Shown: positions 1-8,504 of the stretch, one piece after another
Layout: each line of letters starts with the position of its first letter
Numbering within the stretch: position 1 is the stretch's first letter
Source of the DNA: Olsenella sp. An293
GTDB lineage: Bacteria > Actinomycetota > Coriobacteriia > Coriobacteriales > Atopobiaceae
Direction of reading: 5' to 3'
Assembly (NCBI RefSeq): GCF_002159495.1
Contig: NZ_NFIT01000006.1
Location: 88,122 to 152,121 of the forward strand
Length of the DNA stretch: 64,000 nt
Position numbers and translations under genes: made by a program
Notes under the pieces: generated by a model
What the model saw: only the letters and a program-made list of their open reading frames with translations
Databases searched by the model: none
What the model was told of the DNA's origin: nothing

Positions 1-405
1 GGCGGCGCTGCGATACGCCATGCCGGCGCGCCTGATGTCGCCGAGCTGCTCGTAGGCTGAGCCGAGCGCCATGTAGGCCTTGTAGGGGGTGGAGTAGTCG
101 GGGTCGCCGGCGGCGTCGGAGAGCGCCTGGGCGGCGTCCTGGGGCTTGCCGGCGGCGAGCAGGGCGCGGCCGCGGTTGCACTGCAGGGCTCCGCGCTTTC
201 CGTAGGCGGCGTCGGCGAGCGCGCCCTCGTAGGCACGGGCGGCGGCGTCGAACTGGCCGAGCTTCATGTACGCGTTGCCGCGCAGGTGGTCGACCTCGCC
301 CGAGACCTCGCCGGGGGCGAGGGCGTCGGAGAGCTGCGTGACGGCGCCGAGCCAATCGGAGTTCTGGTATGCGAGCTTGCCCGCGTCAAAAGCCTGCTGG
401 TTCAC
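1..405 (-). CDS. TPR-repeat protein, 3' end cut by window edge
   Basis: A GTG start at 405 is preceded by GGAGGA with a 5-base gap. The 135 visible codons read as about three tetratricopeptide repeats: helical pairs of roughly 34 residues with the usual small/aromatic pattern, such as LRGNAYMKLGQFDAAARAYE and AYMALGSAYEQLGDIRRAGM. TPRs form superhelical protein-binding scaffolds. I see no signal peptide or membrane segment at the N-terminus, so it is probably cytoplasmic. Its partner cannot be told from the part seen. It lies downstream of the cyclophilin gene on the same strand with a 31-base gap, so the two may be co-transcribed and share a folding or assembly role (inference). The C-terminus continues beyond the window. 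Confidence 0.75.
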   Translation of the reverse strand, partial: MNQQAFDAGKLAYQNSDWLGAVTQLSDALAPGEVSGEVDHLRGNAYMKLGQFDAAARAYEGALADAAYGKRGALQCNRGRALLAAGKPQDAAQALSDAAGDPDYSTPYKAYMALGSAYEQLGDIRRAGMAYRSAA

Positions 406-436
406 TGTGCTCCTCCAAGAGTCCGCGGATGGGCGG

Positions 437-985
437 CTAGTTGCCGGAGTGCTCTATCCTGACCGAGTTGATGACGTCCCCCGCACGGAGCTCGCCGATG
501 ACGTCGGCGCCCTCGAGGGTGGTTCCAAAGACCGTGTAGCCGGAGTCGAGGCCGTGCTGCGGGCCGAGGCAGAAGTAGAACTGCGACCCGGCGGAGTCGG
601 GGTCGGCAGAGCGCGCCATCGCGAGCGCGCGATCAACGTGAGCGTTGTTGGGGTTGGTGGTGAACTCCTGACGGATCCGGTAGCCGGGGCCTCCCGTGCC
701 CGGGCGGCCGGTGGGCCCCACGCGGCCGGCGGCGACCTCGGCGGGGGTCATGTCGCGCGTGTTGGGGCAGCCGCCCTGGATCACGAAACCCGGGACGTAG
801 CGGTGAAACTTCAGCCCGTCATAGAAGCCGGAGGAGGCCAGCTCGCAGAAGTTGGCCACGTGCACGGGGGCTCCCGCGCCGTCAAGTTGGACCCTGATGG
901 TCCCCTTGGCGGTGTCGAACACGGCGACCTCGTCGCCCACGACCTGATAGGACGGGGTGTAGAGCGGGTCCGCGATGAAGCCCAT
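437..985 (-). CDS. Peptidyl-prolyl cis-trans isomerase, cyclophilin type
   Basis: Cyclophilin-family rotamase of about 182 residues, which catalyses cis-trans isomerisation of X-Pro bonds. The core is recognisable from FHRYVPGFVIQGG (catalytic Arg of the FHR motif), the GPGYRIRQEF strand and AMARSADPDSAGSQFYFCL (A-x-S-x-Q-F-F signature region). The start at 985 has GGAGG three to four bases upstream. A longer reading frame exists upstream of it but lacks a ribosome site and family similarity. There is no signal peptide, so the protein is likely cytoplasmic. It is a single-domain, minimal bacterial cyclophilin and contains the expected Gln-Phe active-site residues. Confidence 0.92.
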   Translation of the reverse strand: MGFIADPLYTPSYQVVGDEVAVFDTAKGTIRVQLDGAGAPVHVANFCELASSGFYDGLKFHRYVPGFVIQGGCPNTRDMTPAEVAAGRVGPTGRPGTGGPGYRIRQEFTTNPNNAHVDRALAMARSADPDSAGSQFYFCLGPQHGLDSGYTVFGTTLEGADVIGELRAGDVINSVRIEHSGN

Positions 986-1087
986 GTGCCCTCCAAACTC
1001 ACGTTCCGACGCAAAGGTCGGCTTCCTACAACTCAATGATTTTAGCAGGAAGCGTTCCGTTTCACATATTCGGCAGAGAAGGAGGCC

Positions 1088-2065
1088 CTAATCCTGAGGT
1101 TGTGACCCCTCGGGCGTCCAGAGGTCGTATTGCTGCTCGAAACGACGGGCGTAGTCGCGCGACGAGCTCAGCTCGGAGACGATCGCGGCGGCGTCGGACT
1201 CGATGTCGTCAGAGGCGGCCGCGAGCTCCCACGCCGACGTCAGGATGTCGCAGCGGTTTCTCAGCCAGCTCCCGAGGGTCACGAGGGAGTCGACCGCCTC
1301 CGTGTTGGTGCCGTCATCAAGCGAGCTCACCTCGGAGATGAGGTTCGAGACCTCGATCGAGACCTCCTCGGCCTCGTCGAGCCACTCGGCGCGCTGCTCG
1401 TCGGTCGACTCCGCGGAGACGCCGTCGGACTTGAGGAGCTCCTCGCTCTCCCCCACGCTCTCGGCGAGCTCGCCGAGCCGCTCGTGCTCCTGGGAGAGCA
1501 GCTCGGCGGCAGAGGTGACCTCGCCGCCGCCCGCGCTGTCCTGTCCCGTCAGGCTCTCGAGAAAGCCGGGGAAGCCCTGCATGGAGGTGTCGGCCGGCGT
1601 CGTCGCCGAGATGCGCGTGGCCTCCGGGTTCCAGGGGTGCGTGATCAGGAGGGCCGCGCCGCCCACGACGACCACGGCGAGAAGGGCGGCGAGGACGATG
1701 GCCCGGGTGCGCGGGAGCCGGTCGACCCTCCTCGTCCCGAGCGCGGCGTCGTCCTCGGGGGGAATGGCGCTCTCGATGCGGGTCATGGCCCCGGTCTCCC
1801 CCGGCGCCCCGAGCGCGTCCATCATGCCGGTGTTGCCGATGTCCGGGAGGTCGATCTCGCGACGCCTGCGCTCGGGGCGCTGCTCGCGGACCGTGGTCCC
1901 GCACTTGGGGCACTCGCTCACCCCGGGCGCGACGAGCGCCCCGCAGGCGGGGCACCAGGTCGCCCCCGTGAGGGAGAGCTTGCGCGTCACGTCGAGCGAG
2001 GCGTGGCACGAGGGGCAGGTGATGGCTTCGTCGGGCACGCGGCGACCGCAGGAGGGGCAGATCAT
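1088..2065 (-). CDS. Zinc-ribbon protein with one membrane segment
   Basis: 325 residues. The N-terminal 60 residues carry four Cys-x2-Cys knuckles (about C3/C6, C17/C20, C38/C41, C52/C55), i.e. two tandem zinc ribbons. A basic linker, a single hydrophobic segment (about residues 119-140, rich in Ala/Val/Leu) and an acidic, Ser/Glu-rich helical extracytoplasmic domain follow. The topology suggests a cytoplasmic zinc-binding head and an exported coiled or helical tail. Function is unknown; many Gram-positive zinc-ribbon membrane proteins look like this. Its ATG overlaps the aconitase stop codon (ATGA at 2062-2065), so translation is probably coupled to acnA. Whether this is functional linkage or compaction is not shown. 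Confidence 0.8.
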   Translation of the reverse strand: MICPSCGRRVPDEAITCPSCHASLDVTRKLSLTGATWCPACGALVAPGVSECPKCGTTVREQRPERRRREIDLPDIGNTGMMDALGAPGETGAMTRIESAIPPEDDAALGTRRVDRLPRTRAIVLAALLAVVVVGGAALLITHPWNPEATRISATTPADTSMQGFPGFLESLTGQDSAGGGEVTSAAELLSQEHERLGELAESVGESEELLKSDGVSAESTDEQRAEWLDEAEEVSIEVSNLISEVSSLDDGTNTEAVDSLVTLGSWLRNRCDILTSAWELAAASDDIESDAAAIVSELSSSRDYARRFEQQYDLWTPEGSQPQD

Positions 2066-4749
2066 GCGCGACCCTCGCCCGAGCGCCCGATGAGGCTCTC
2101 GAGGACGTACGGGAGGATGCCCCCCTGCGCGAGGAAGCTCCCCTCCATCGGGGTGTCGACGCGGACGACGCACGTGAAGCGGACCTCGGTGCCGTCGGCG
2201 CGCGTGGCGGTGACGCGGGCCCGGCGGGGGGTAGGAAGCCCGCCCGAGAGGTCGATGGGCTCGACTTCGAAGGTCTCCTCGCCCGTGAGGCCGAGGGTCT
2301 CGGCGCTCTCGCCCTCCGCGAACTGCAGCGGCAGCACGCCCATCTGAACGAGGTTCGAGCGGTGGATGCGCTCGAAGCTCTCGGCGATGACCGCGCGGAC
2401 CCCCAGCAGCAGCGGGCCCTTGCCCGCCCAGTCGCGGCTGGAGCCCGAGCCGTAGAGCTTGCCGGCCACAACCACGAGCGGCACGCCCGCAGCGCGATAG
2501 GCCTCGGCGGCGTCGAAGATGGGCTCGACCTCGCCGGTCAGGAGGTTCTTGGTCCACCCGCCGACGCGGCCGCCGGCGAGCGCGTTTCTCAGCTTCACGT
2601 TGGCGAAGGTGCCGCGCGCCATGACCTCGTGGTTGCCGCGGCGCGCGCCGTAGGTGTTGAAGTCTTCGCGGGCCACGCCGCGCTCCTCGAGGTAGCGCGC
2701 CGCCGGGGAGCTTGCGGCGATCGAGCCTGCCGGAGAGATGTGGTCGGTCGTCACGAAGTCGCCGAGCAGGGCGAGCGCACGGGCGCCGGAGACGCCAAAG
2801 GTCGCGCTCGGGCGGGCGATCTCGAAGTAGGGCGCGCGGCGCACGTAGGTGGAGTCAGGGTCCCAGGCAAAGGTCGAGGAGCTCGAGGACTCGATGGCCT
2901 GCCAGGTCTTGGAGCCCTCGAGCAGGCCCTCGGAGCCCTCGGTAAACAGGCTCGCGTCGCAGTGGGCGGCGAGAAGCGCCTCGATCTCGGCGTCGTCGGG
3001 CATGATGTCGGCGAGCATGACGGGCGTGCCGTCGGCGGCCAGGCCGACGGGCTCGGTCGTGAGGTCGACGTCCATGGTGCCGACGAGCGAGTACGCGACG
3101 ACGAGCGCGGGCTGGCAGAGGTAGTTCTGGCTGACGTCGGGCGAGATGCGCCCCTCGAAGTTGCGGTTTCCGGAGAGGACGCTCGTCAGCTCGAGCTCGC
3201 TGGCGTGCGGCTTGAGGCAGGACTTGATCTCTCCGGAGTTGCCGATGCAGCTCATGCAGCCGAAGCCGCACGTGAAGAAGCCGAGCTGGCGGAGCGGCTC
3301 GGCGAGGCCGCAGCGCTCGAGCAGAAGCTGAGTGGCGTGGCTGCCCGGGGCGAGGACCTTCTTGACCCAGGGGCGCGGAGCGAGTCCGCGCTCGACCGCG
3401 TGGCGGGCGACGAGGCCGGCGGCGACCATCATGGCAGGGTCCGTGGCGGTGGTGCAGCTCGTGATCGCGGCGATGGCTATGGCGCCGTGGCGCAGCGCGC
3501 CGACACCCTCGACCTCGACGGCCTGCGCGAGGTTGCGCCCGGCCTCGCGGGCGCTGGACTCGAACCGCTCCTTGAGGCCGGAGACGGGCACGCGGTCGTG
3601 CGGCCGCGAGGGGCCGGCGAGCGAGGGCTCGACGGAGCCGAGGTCGAGCTCGAGCGTGCGCGCGTAGGCGCGGCCGTCGGTCGCGCCAAAGACGCCCTGG
3701 GCCTCGAGGTAGGCGCGGGCGAAGGCGAGCTCGCCGCCGTCGCGGCCCGCGAGCGCGAGGTAGCCGAGCGTCTCGTCGTCAACGGGGAAGAGGGTCGCCG
3801 TCGCGCCGTACTCGGGCGTCATGTTGGCGACGCAGGCGCGCTGCGTGGCGCTGAGGCCCGCGACGCCCGCACCCGTCACCTCGACGATGGTCCCGACGAC
3901 GCCCTCGCGGCGCAGGAGCTGCGCCACGGTCAGGGCGAGGTCCATGCCCGAGACGCCCGCGCGGAGCGCGCCGGAGAGGCGCAGCTCGACGACGGGGGGC
4001 ACGAGCATCGAGATGGGCTGACCGAGCGCGGCGGCCTCGGCCTCGATGCCGCCCACGCCCCAGCCGAGCACGCCCACGCCGTTGGCCGTCGTGGTGTGCG
4101 AGTCGGTCCCGACGAGCGTGTCGAAGCAGGCATGGGCGCCTTCCGCACAGAGCGCGTCGGTGGTCACGACGTCGCAGAAGCGCTCGATGTTGAGCTGGTG
4201 GCAGATGCCGCCGCCGGGGGGCACGATCTCGACGTTTTGGAAGGAGCGGCTCGCCCACTTGAGGAAGGCGAAGCGCTCGCGGTTGCGCGCGGCCTCGATC
4301 TGCTGGTTCTTCTCGACCGCGCAGGGGGTCTCCGCCTCGTCGGCGATGACCGAGTGGTCGACGACGAGGGTGCAGGGGATCTGGGGGTTCACGAGCATGG
4401 GGTCGCCGCCGCGCTCGACCATCGCGTCGCGCATCGCGGCGAAGTCGACGAACACGGGAACGCCCGTGAAGTCCTGGAAGAGCACGCGCGCGGGCATGAA
4501 CTCGATCTCGTCGCCCGCGCGGCCCGCGAGGCCCGCCTCGACGACGGCGGACGCCATGCGCACGGCGTCGTCGTCGGTCGCCGCGCGGCGCACGACGTTC
4601 TCGAGCAGCGTCACGAGGGCGCGGGGCAGGCGCTCGGCGCCGGGGATGCCGGAGACGACGGTCGCGAGGCGGCTCACGCCGTTTGCCTCGAGGGTGACGG
4701 GGCGGCGCGCGTGGGCGACGGCGCTCCGGAAGTCAGCGGTCACGGTCAT
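2062..4749 (-). CDS. acnA: Aconitate hydratase A
   Basis: Monomeric [4Fe-4S] aconitase of 895 residues, the normal AcnA length, interconverting citrate and isocitrate in the cytoplasm. Cluster ligands are visible as AITSCTT (about residue 430) and CGFGCMSCIGNSG (about 495). Other family signatures are LVGTDSHTTTANGVGVLGWGVGGIEAE and the swivelling C-terminal domain with YGSGSSRDWAGKG. It sits between a P-type ATPase gene (its 5' end overlaps that gene's last 17 bases) and a zinc-ribbon gene (ATGA overlap), forming a tightly packed three-gene minus-strand unit. No citrate synthase or isocitrate dehydrogenase is in the window, so whether it serves glutamate synthesis or a partial TCA cycle is open. 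Confidence 0.97.
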   Translation of the reverse strand: MTVTADFRSAVAHARRPVTLEANGVSRLATVVSGIPGAERLPRALVTLLENVVRRAATDDDAVRMASAVVEAGLAGRAGDEIEFMPARVLFQDFTGVPVFVDFAAMRDAMVERGGDPMLVNPQIPCTLVVDHSVIADEAETPCAVEKNQQIEAARNRERFAFLKWASRSFQNVEIVPPGGGICHQLNIERFCDVVTTDALCAEGAHACFDTLVGTDSHTTTANGVGVLGWGVGGIEAEAAALGQPISMLVPPVVELRLSGALRAGVSGMDLALTVAQLLRREGVVGTIVEVTGAGVAGLSATQRACVANMTPEYGATATLFPVDDETLGYLALAGRDGGELAFARAYLEAQGVFGATDGRAYARTLELDLGSVEPSLAGPSRPHDRVPVSGLKERFESSAREAGRNLAQAVEVEGVGALRHGAIAIAAITSCTTATDPAMMVAAGLVARHAVERGLAPRPWVKKVLAPGSHATQLLLERCGLAEPLRQLGFFTCGFGCMSCIGNSGEIKSCLKPHASELELTSVLSGNRNFEGRISPDVSQNYLCQPALVVAYSLVGTMDVDLTTEPVGLAADGTPVMLADIMPDDAEIEALLAAHCDASLFTEGSEGLLEGSKTWQAIESSSSSTFAWDPDSTYVRRAPYFEIARPSATFGVSGARALALLGDFVTTDHISPAGSIAASSPAARYLEERGVAREDFNTYGARRGNHEVMARGTFANVKLRNALAGGRVGGWTKNLLTGEVEPIFDAAEAYRAAGVPLVVVAGKLYGSGSSRDWAGKGPLLLGVRAVIAESFERIHRSNLVQMGVLPLQFAEGESAETLGLTGEETFEVEPIDLSGGLPTPRRARVTATRADGTEVRFTCVVRVDTPMEGSFLAQGGILPYVLESLIGRSGEGRA

Positions 4750-7129
4750 GCTTTCCCTCCACTAGTCGCACGAGACGGGAGAAGCGCTCGCTGTTCTCAT
4801 AGGTGGCGAGCGAGCGCCGATAGAGCAGGTTGAACGCCGCGACCGCGAGAAGGCCCGCCGCGACGATCACGACACCCATGCTAGCGTCAAAGGACACGAT
4901 CTCGAAGAAAGAACCAAAGACCGTACACCCAAGCGCAACAATGCCGATGACGACGACGAGCAGCGCGGCTCGAAGTGGCGTCAGGGGCTGCGAGATCCTC
5001 CAGATGAGCGCGATGCCCACGAAGGCGACGAGCGCGGTGCAGACCGTGGAGATCTCGTCGAAGGAGTGGCCGAGCGCCCGGCCGACGATCAGCTCCGCGA
5101 GAAGCGCCGCGACGATCGCGGCGGAGGCGGGCAGCGACCGGGCGAGCACGTTGGCGAGGAAGCTCCCGCGGACGAGGTCGTGGTTGGGCTCGAGCGCGAG
5201 CACAAACGACGGGATCCCGATGATCGCCGTGGAGAGCAGCGACATCTGGATCGGGATGAAGGGGTACGGCGGCATGACGATGCACACGAGCGCGAGCACC
5301 GCCGTGAAGACGGTCTTGACGAGGAAGAGCGAGGCGGAGCGCTGGAGGTTGTTGATGGAGCGCCGGCCCTCGGCCACGACCTCGGGCATGTGGGAGAAGT
5401 CGTTGTCCGCGAGCACGATCTCCGAGACGTTGCGCGCCGCGGCCGACCCCGACGCCATCGCGACCGAGCAGTCGGCCTCGCGCAGGGCGAGCACGTCGTT
5501 CACGCCGTCGCCGGTCATGGCCACCGTGCGGCCGCGACGATGCAGGGCGCGGACGAGCTCGCGCTTCTGCTGCGGCGTGACGCGCCCGAAGACGCGCGCC
5601 TCGTCGACGGCGGCGTCGAGCTTCTCGGGCGTGTCGAGGGTCGCGGCGTCGACGTAGCGCTCGGCGAGCGGGACGCCGGCACGCGCGGCGATGGCCGACA
5701 CGGTGCGGGGGTCGTCGCCGGAGATGACGCGCAGCTCGACGCCCTGCTCGAGGAAGAAGCGCATGGTGTCGGGGGCGGTCGCGCGGATCTCGTCTCGGAT
5801 GGCCACGCACCCGATCAGGCGGACGTCGCCGAGAAGGGCGTTCTCCTCGTCAAACCCCGCGGCCTGGCCCACCACCAGCACGCGCTCCGTGGCGTCGAAG
5901 GCGACGGCGAGGGCGTCGGCCTCCCGGGCGCGATCGCGGCCCAGGACGAAGGCGGCCGCGCCCATCACGAGGGCCCGCCCGTCCGCGGTGACGCAGCCGG
6001 AGTACTTGCGGGCCGAGTCGAAGGGCACCGCGCGGGCCGTCTCCCCGGGCGTCACGCCGACGTCGCGGGCGTGGCGCAGCAGCGCGAGCGCGGTCTCGTT
6101 GGCGTCCTGCGCGTTGGCGGCCGCGATGGCGGCCATGGCGGCCTCGACGTCGCCCGGCGAGAAACCGGGCGCGGCGGCGACTGAGGAGAGCTCCATCTCG
6201 CCGGAGGTGATGGTGCCGGTCTTGTCGAGGCACAGCGTGTCCACGCGCGCAAGCGTCTCGACGCAGTAGGCCTGCTGCACGAGCACCATGCGTCTGCCCA
6301 GACGGAAGGTCGCGATCGCGAGCACCGACGAGGTGAGCAGGACGAGGCCCTGTGGGATCATGCCGATGACCGCGGCGACGGAGGTGAGGATCGCGTCGTC
6401 GAGCGTGCCTCCGTCCATGAGGAGGCTTCGCAGGAACAGCCCCAGCCCGAGCGGCACGAGGACGACCGTGCCCAGGCGGATGATCGCCTTGAGGGTGGTC
6501 TGGATCTCGGAGCGGACGGCCTTGACGTACTTGGCCTCGGCGTTGATGCGCGCCGCGTAGCCCTCCGCGCCCACGCACCTCACGCGCGCGACGAGGCTGC
6601 CCGCGTCGACGAAGCTCCCCGAGAGCAGCTCGTCTCCCGGGCCCTTGGAGACGGGCTTCGCCTCGCCGGTGAGCAGGCTCTCGTTCATGGAGACGTTGCC
6701 GGAGACGATGACGGCGTCGGCGGGGACCTGGTCTCCGTGGGCGAGCCGCATGAGGTCGTCGACGACGAGCTCGGAGGGCGGAAGCGTGCGCTCCCCCGAG
6801 ACGCGGATGACCGTGACCTCCTTCTGCGTGAGGATCGTGAGCTTGTCCACCATGCGCTTGGCGCGGATCTCCTGCGTCACGCCGATCACGAGGTTGGCGC
6901 CCACCACGCACATGAAGAGCATGTTGCGGTACTGGCCCGTGAGCAGCACCAGGAGCGCGAGCGCGAGGTTCACGCCGTTGAAGAGGGTGAGGGCGTGCTC
7001 GGCCAGGATCTGGCCCACGGACTTGGTCTTGACGTCGGTGTTGGCGTTGGTGAGGCCCGCGGCGACGCGCTCGGCGACCTCCGCGTCCGTGAGCCCGCGC
7101 GTCCCCGCGTCCTTCTCGTCTTGCGTCAT
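4733..7129 (-). CDS. Cation-translocating P-type ATPase, CtpE-like
   Basis: 798 residues with every P-type ATPase hallmark: actuator motif LLTGEAKP (dephosphorylation loop), phosphorylated Asp in DKTGT (about residue 302), nucleotide-binding domain, hinge TGDGVND (about 539), and about ten membrane helices as four near the N-terminus and six at the C-terminus. The helix-4 motif MIPQGLVLLTSS departs from the PEGL of classical calcium pumps and is the form I associate with the CtpE subgroup (mycobacterial CtpE is reported to transport calcium). The N-terminus lacks heavy-metal-binding CxxC, which argues against a copper or cadmium pump. Substrate is therefore probably Ca2+ or another divalent cation (inference). 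It is the first gene of the ATPase-acnA-zinc ribbon unit. Confidence 0.93.
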   Translation of the reverse strand: MTQDEKDAGTRGLTDAEVAERVAAGLTNANTDVKTKSVGQILAEHALTLFNGVNLALALLVLLTGQYRNMLFMCVVGANLVIGVTQEIRAKRMVDKLTILTQKEVTVIRVSGERTLPPSELVVDDLMRLAHGDQVPADAVIVSGNVSMNESLLTGEAKPVSKGPGDELLSGSFVDAGSLVARVRCVGAEGYAARINAEAKYVKAVRSEIQTTLKAIIRLGTVVLVPLGLGLFLRSLLMDGGTLDDAILTSVAAVIGMIPQGLVLLTSSVLAIATFRLGRRMVLVQQAYCVETLARVDTLCLDKTGTITSGEMELSSVAAAPGFSPGDVEAAMAAIAAANAQDANETALALLRHARDVGVTPGETARAVPFDSARKYSGCVTADGRALVMGAAAFVLGRDRAREADALAVAFDATERVLVVGQAAGFDEENALLGDVRLIGCVAIRDEIRATAPDTMRFFLEQGVELRVISGDDPRTVSAIAARAGVPLAERYVDAATLDTPEKLDAAVDEARVFGRVTPQQKRELVRALHRRGRTVAMTGDGVNDVLALREADCSVAMASGSAAARNVSEIVLADNDFSHMPEVVAEGRRSINNLQRSASLFLVKTVFTAVLALVCIVMPPYPFIPIQMSLLSTAIIGIPSFVLALEPNHDLVRGSFLANVLARSLPASAAIVAALLAELIVGRALGHSFDEISTVCTALVAFVGIALIWRISQPLTPLRAALLVVVIGIVALGCTVFGSFFEIVSFDASMGVVIVAAGLLAVAAFNLLYRRSLATYENSERFSRLVRLVEGKHDRDR

Positions 7130-7251
7130 CGCTCCCCTCCCGGCGGTGAGTCATACGTTGGTCATTGTGCCACGGGGGCGCGACCCGTATTCAAACCTTA
7201 CGAAAAAGTGAGAAGCGCCCTGCGGGCCCGCCGCAGCCGTCGCGCGCGTTT

Positions 7252-7260
7252 TGCTATACT
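7252..7260 (+). promoter_or_regulatory. Extended -10 promoter for tRNA-Arg
   Basis: TGCTATACT lies 12 bases upstream of the tRNA 5' end, giving a start site close to the mature end. No TTGACA-like -35 is present at the right spacing, which fits an extended -10 (TGn) promoter. The identical TGCTATACT is found upstream of adhE. Confidence 0.55.
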
Positions 7261-7271
7261 GTCCCGTGCGC

Positions 7272-7348
7272 GCGCCCATAGCTCAGTGGATGAGAGCGTC
7301 TGCCTCCGGAGCAGAAGGTCGTGGGTTCGAATCCCCCTGGGCGCACCA
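7272..7348 (+). tRNA. tRNA-Arg (anticodon CCG)
   Basis: Cloverleaf read by eye: acceptor GCGCCCA pairs with TGGGCGC; D stem GCTC/GAGC; anticodon stem TCTGC/GCAGA with loop CTCCGGA, anticodon CCG at the centre; TTCGAAT T-loop; discriminator A and encoded CCA (7346-7348). It decodes CGG arginine codons. The T-stem GTGGG/CCCCC contains one T-C mismatch at the second pair (7322/7336). A GC-rich terminator follows directly, so this is a single-gene transcript. Confidence 0.93.
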
Positions 7349-7356
7349 TCGCACGT

Positions 7357-7392
7357 CCGGCCCGGCCCGCCCCATGGCGGCCGGGCCTTATT
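7357..7392 (+). terminator. Intrinsic terminator after tRNA-Arg
   Basis: A GC-only stem, GGCCCGGCC...GGCCGGGCC with one bulge around CCAT, is followed by TTATT. It closes the tRNA transcript before the aro promoter. Confidence 0.75.
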
Positions 7393-7429
7393 CATGAGCG
7401 GGCGTAACCGTCCGGTCACACGCCCGTGG

Positions 7430-7435
7430 TATCAT
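7430..7435 (+). promoter_or_regulatory. Candidate -10 box of the aromatic cluster
   Basis: TATCAT lies 44 bases upstream of the aroF start. No good -35 is seen. The same TATCAT hexamer serves as the likely -10 of ppk1 and ackA. I found no leader peptide rich in Phe, Tyr or Trp codons and no attenuator between this box and aroF. Confidence 0.4.
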
Positions 7436-7478
7436 CACGCGACCTTTTTCGCACCGACGGACCTCACGGGAGGCCAGC

Positions 7479-8504
7479 ATGATAGCGGTAGTCAAGAGCT
7501 CAGCCACCACCGAGCAGCTCGACCACTTCGTCAAGTGGATCGAGGACCGGGGCTTCAGGACCAACGTCTCCCAGGGAGACAACGAGACGCTCGTCGGCAT
7601 CATCGGCGACACCACGCGGATCGACCCCTTCATCCTCGAGAGCATGGACCTCGTCGAGCGCGTCCAGCGCGTCTCCGAGCCCTTCAAGCTCGCCAACCGC
7701 AAGTTCCACCCCGAGGACACGGTCGTCGACTGCGGTCACGGCGTCCTCGTGGGCGGGGGCAACTTCCAGGTCATCGCCGGGCCCTGCTCGGTGGAGGGCG
7801 AGAACCTCATCGGGATCGCCCGCGCGGTCAAGGCCGCCGGCGCCACGATGCTGCGCGGCGGCGCCTTCAAGCCCCGCACCTCCCCCTACTCATACCAGGG
7901 CATGGGCGAGAAGGGCCTCGACCTGCTCATGGAGGCCGGCGGCGAGCTCGACATGCCGGTCGTGACCGAGGTCATGGACCCGCGCGACGTGGAGTTGTTC
8001 GTGAGCCGCGGCGTCGACGTGATGCAGGTCGGCGCGAGAAACGCGCAGAACTTCCCGCTGCTGCGCGAGCTCGGCCGCACGCAGACCCCGGTGCTGCTCA
8101 AGCGCGGCATGTCCCAGACCATCGACGAGCTCGTCATGAGCGCCGAGTACGTGATGAGCGAGGGCAACGCCAACGTGATGCTGTGCGAGCGCGGGATCCG
8201 CACCTTCGAGACCCGCACGAGAAACACCTTCGACGTGAACGCGCTGCCGGTCCTGCGCCACCTCACGCACCTGCCGGTCGTCGCCGACCCGAGCCACTCC
8301 ACCGGCTACACCCGCTACGTGCGCGCAGCCGCCTACGCCGCCACCGCCGCCGGCGCGGACGCGCTCGAGATCGAGGTCCACGACTGCCCGTCGCAGGCCT
8401 GGTCCGACGGCGCCCAGGCCCTCACGCCCGAGCAGTTCGGCGACGCCATGCGCCGCATCGCCCTCATCCGCGACGCCGTCACGGCACCGATCGAGGAGGC
8501 GTAG
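7479..8504 (+). CDS. aroF: 3-deoxy-7-phosphoheptulonate synthase (DAHP synthase), type I-beta
   Basis: 341 residues. Condenses PEP and erythrose 4-phosphate, the first shikimate step. Residues 1 to about 75 form a ferredoxin-like/ACT-like regulatory domain. The barrel follows, with GPCSVEG, RGGAFKPRTSPYSYQG, KRGMSQTIDE and DPSHSTG (metal and substrate binding). The N-terminal extension places it with the Thermotoga-type I-beta enzymes, which are usually feedback-inhibited by Tyr or Phe through that domain (family knowledge). GGGAGG lies 10 bases before ATG. First gene of a head-to-tail aromatic cluster; its stop is directly followed by the tyrA start, with no intervening base. Confidence 0.96.
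   Translation: MIAVVKSSATTEQLDHFVKWIEDRGFRTNVSQGDNETLVGIIGDTTRIDPFILESMDLVERVQRVSEPFKLANRKFHPEDTVVDCGHGVLVGGGNFQVIAGPCSVEGENLIGIARAVKAAGATMLRGGAFKPRTSPYSYQGMGEKGLDLLMEAGGELDMPVVTEVMDPRDVELFVSRGVDVMQVGARNAQNFPLLRELGRTQTPVLLKRGMSQTIDELVMSAEYVMSEGNANVMLCERGIRTFETRTRNTFDVNALPVLRHLTHLPVVADPSHSTGYTRYVRAAAYAATAAGADALEIEVHDCPSQAWSDGAQALTPEQFGDAMRRIALIRDAVTAPIEEA

Noticed and set aside
2362..4833. Long plus-strand frame opposite aconitase
   Set aside because: Antisense shadow; aconitase on the minus strand carries all catalytic motifs.
7393..7478. Attenuator leader peptide before aroF
   Set aside because: No short frame with clustered Phe, Tyr or Trp codons and no terminator pair.
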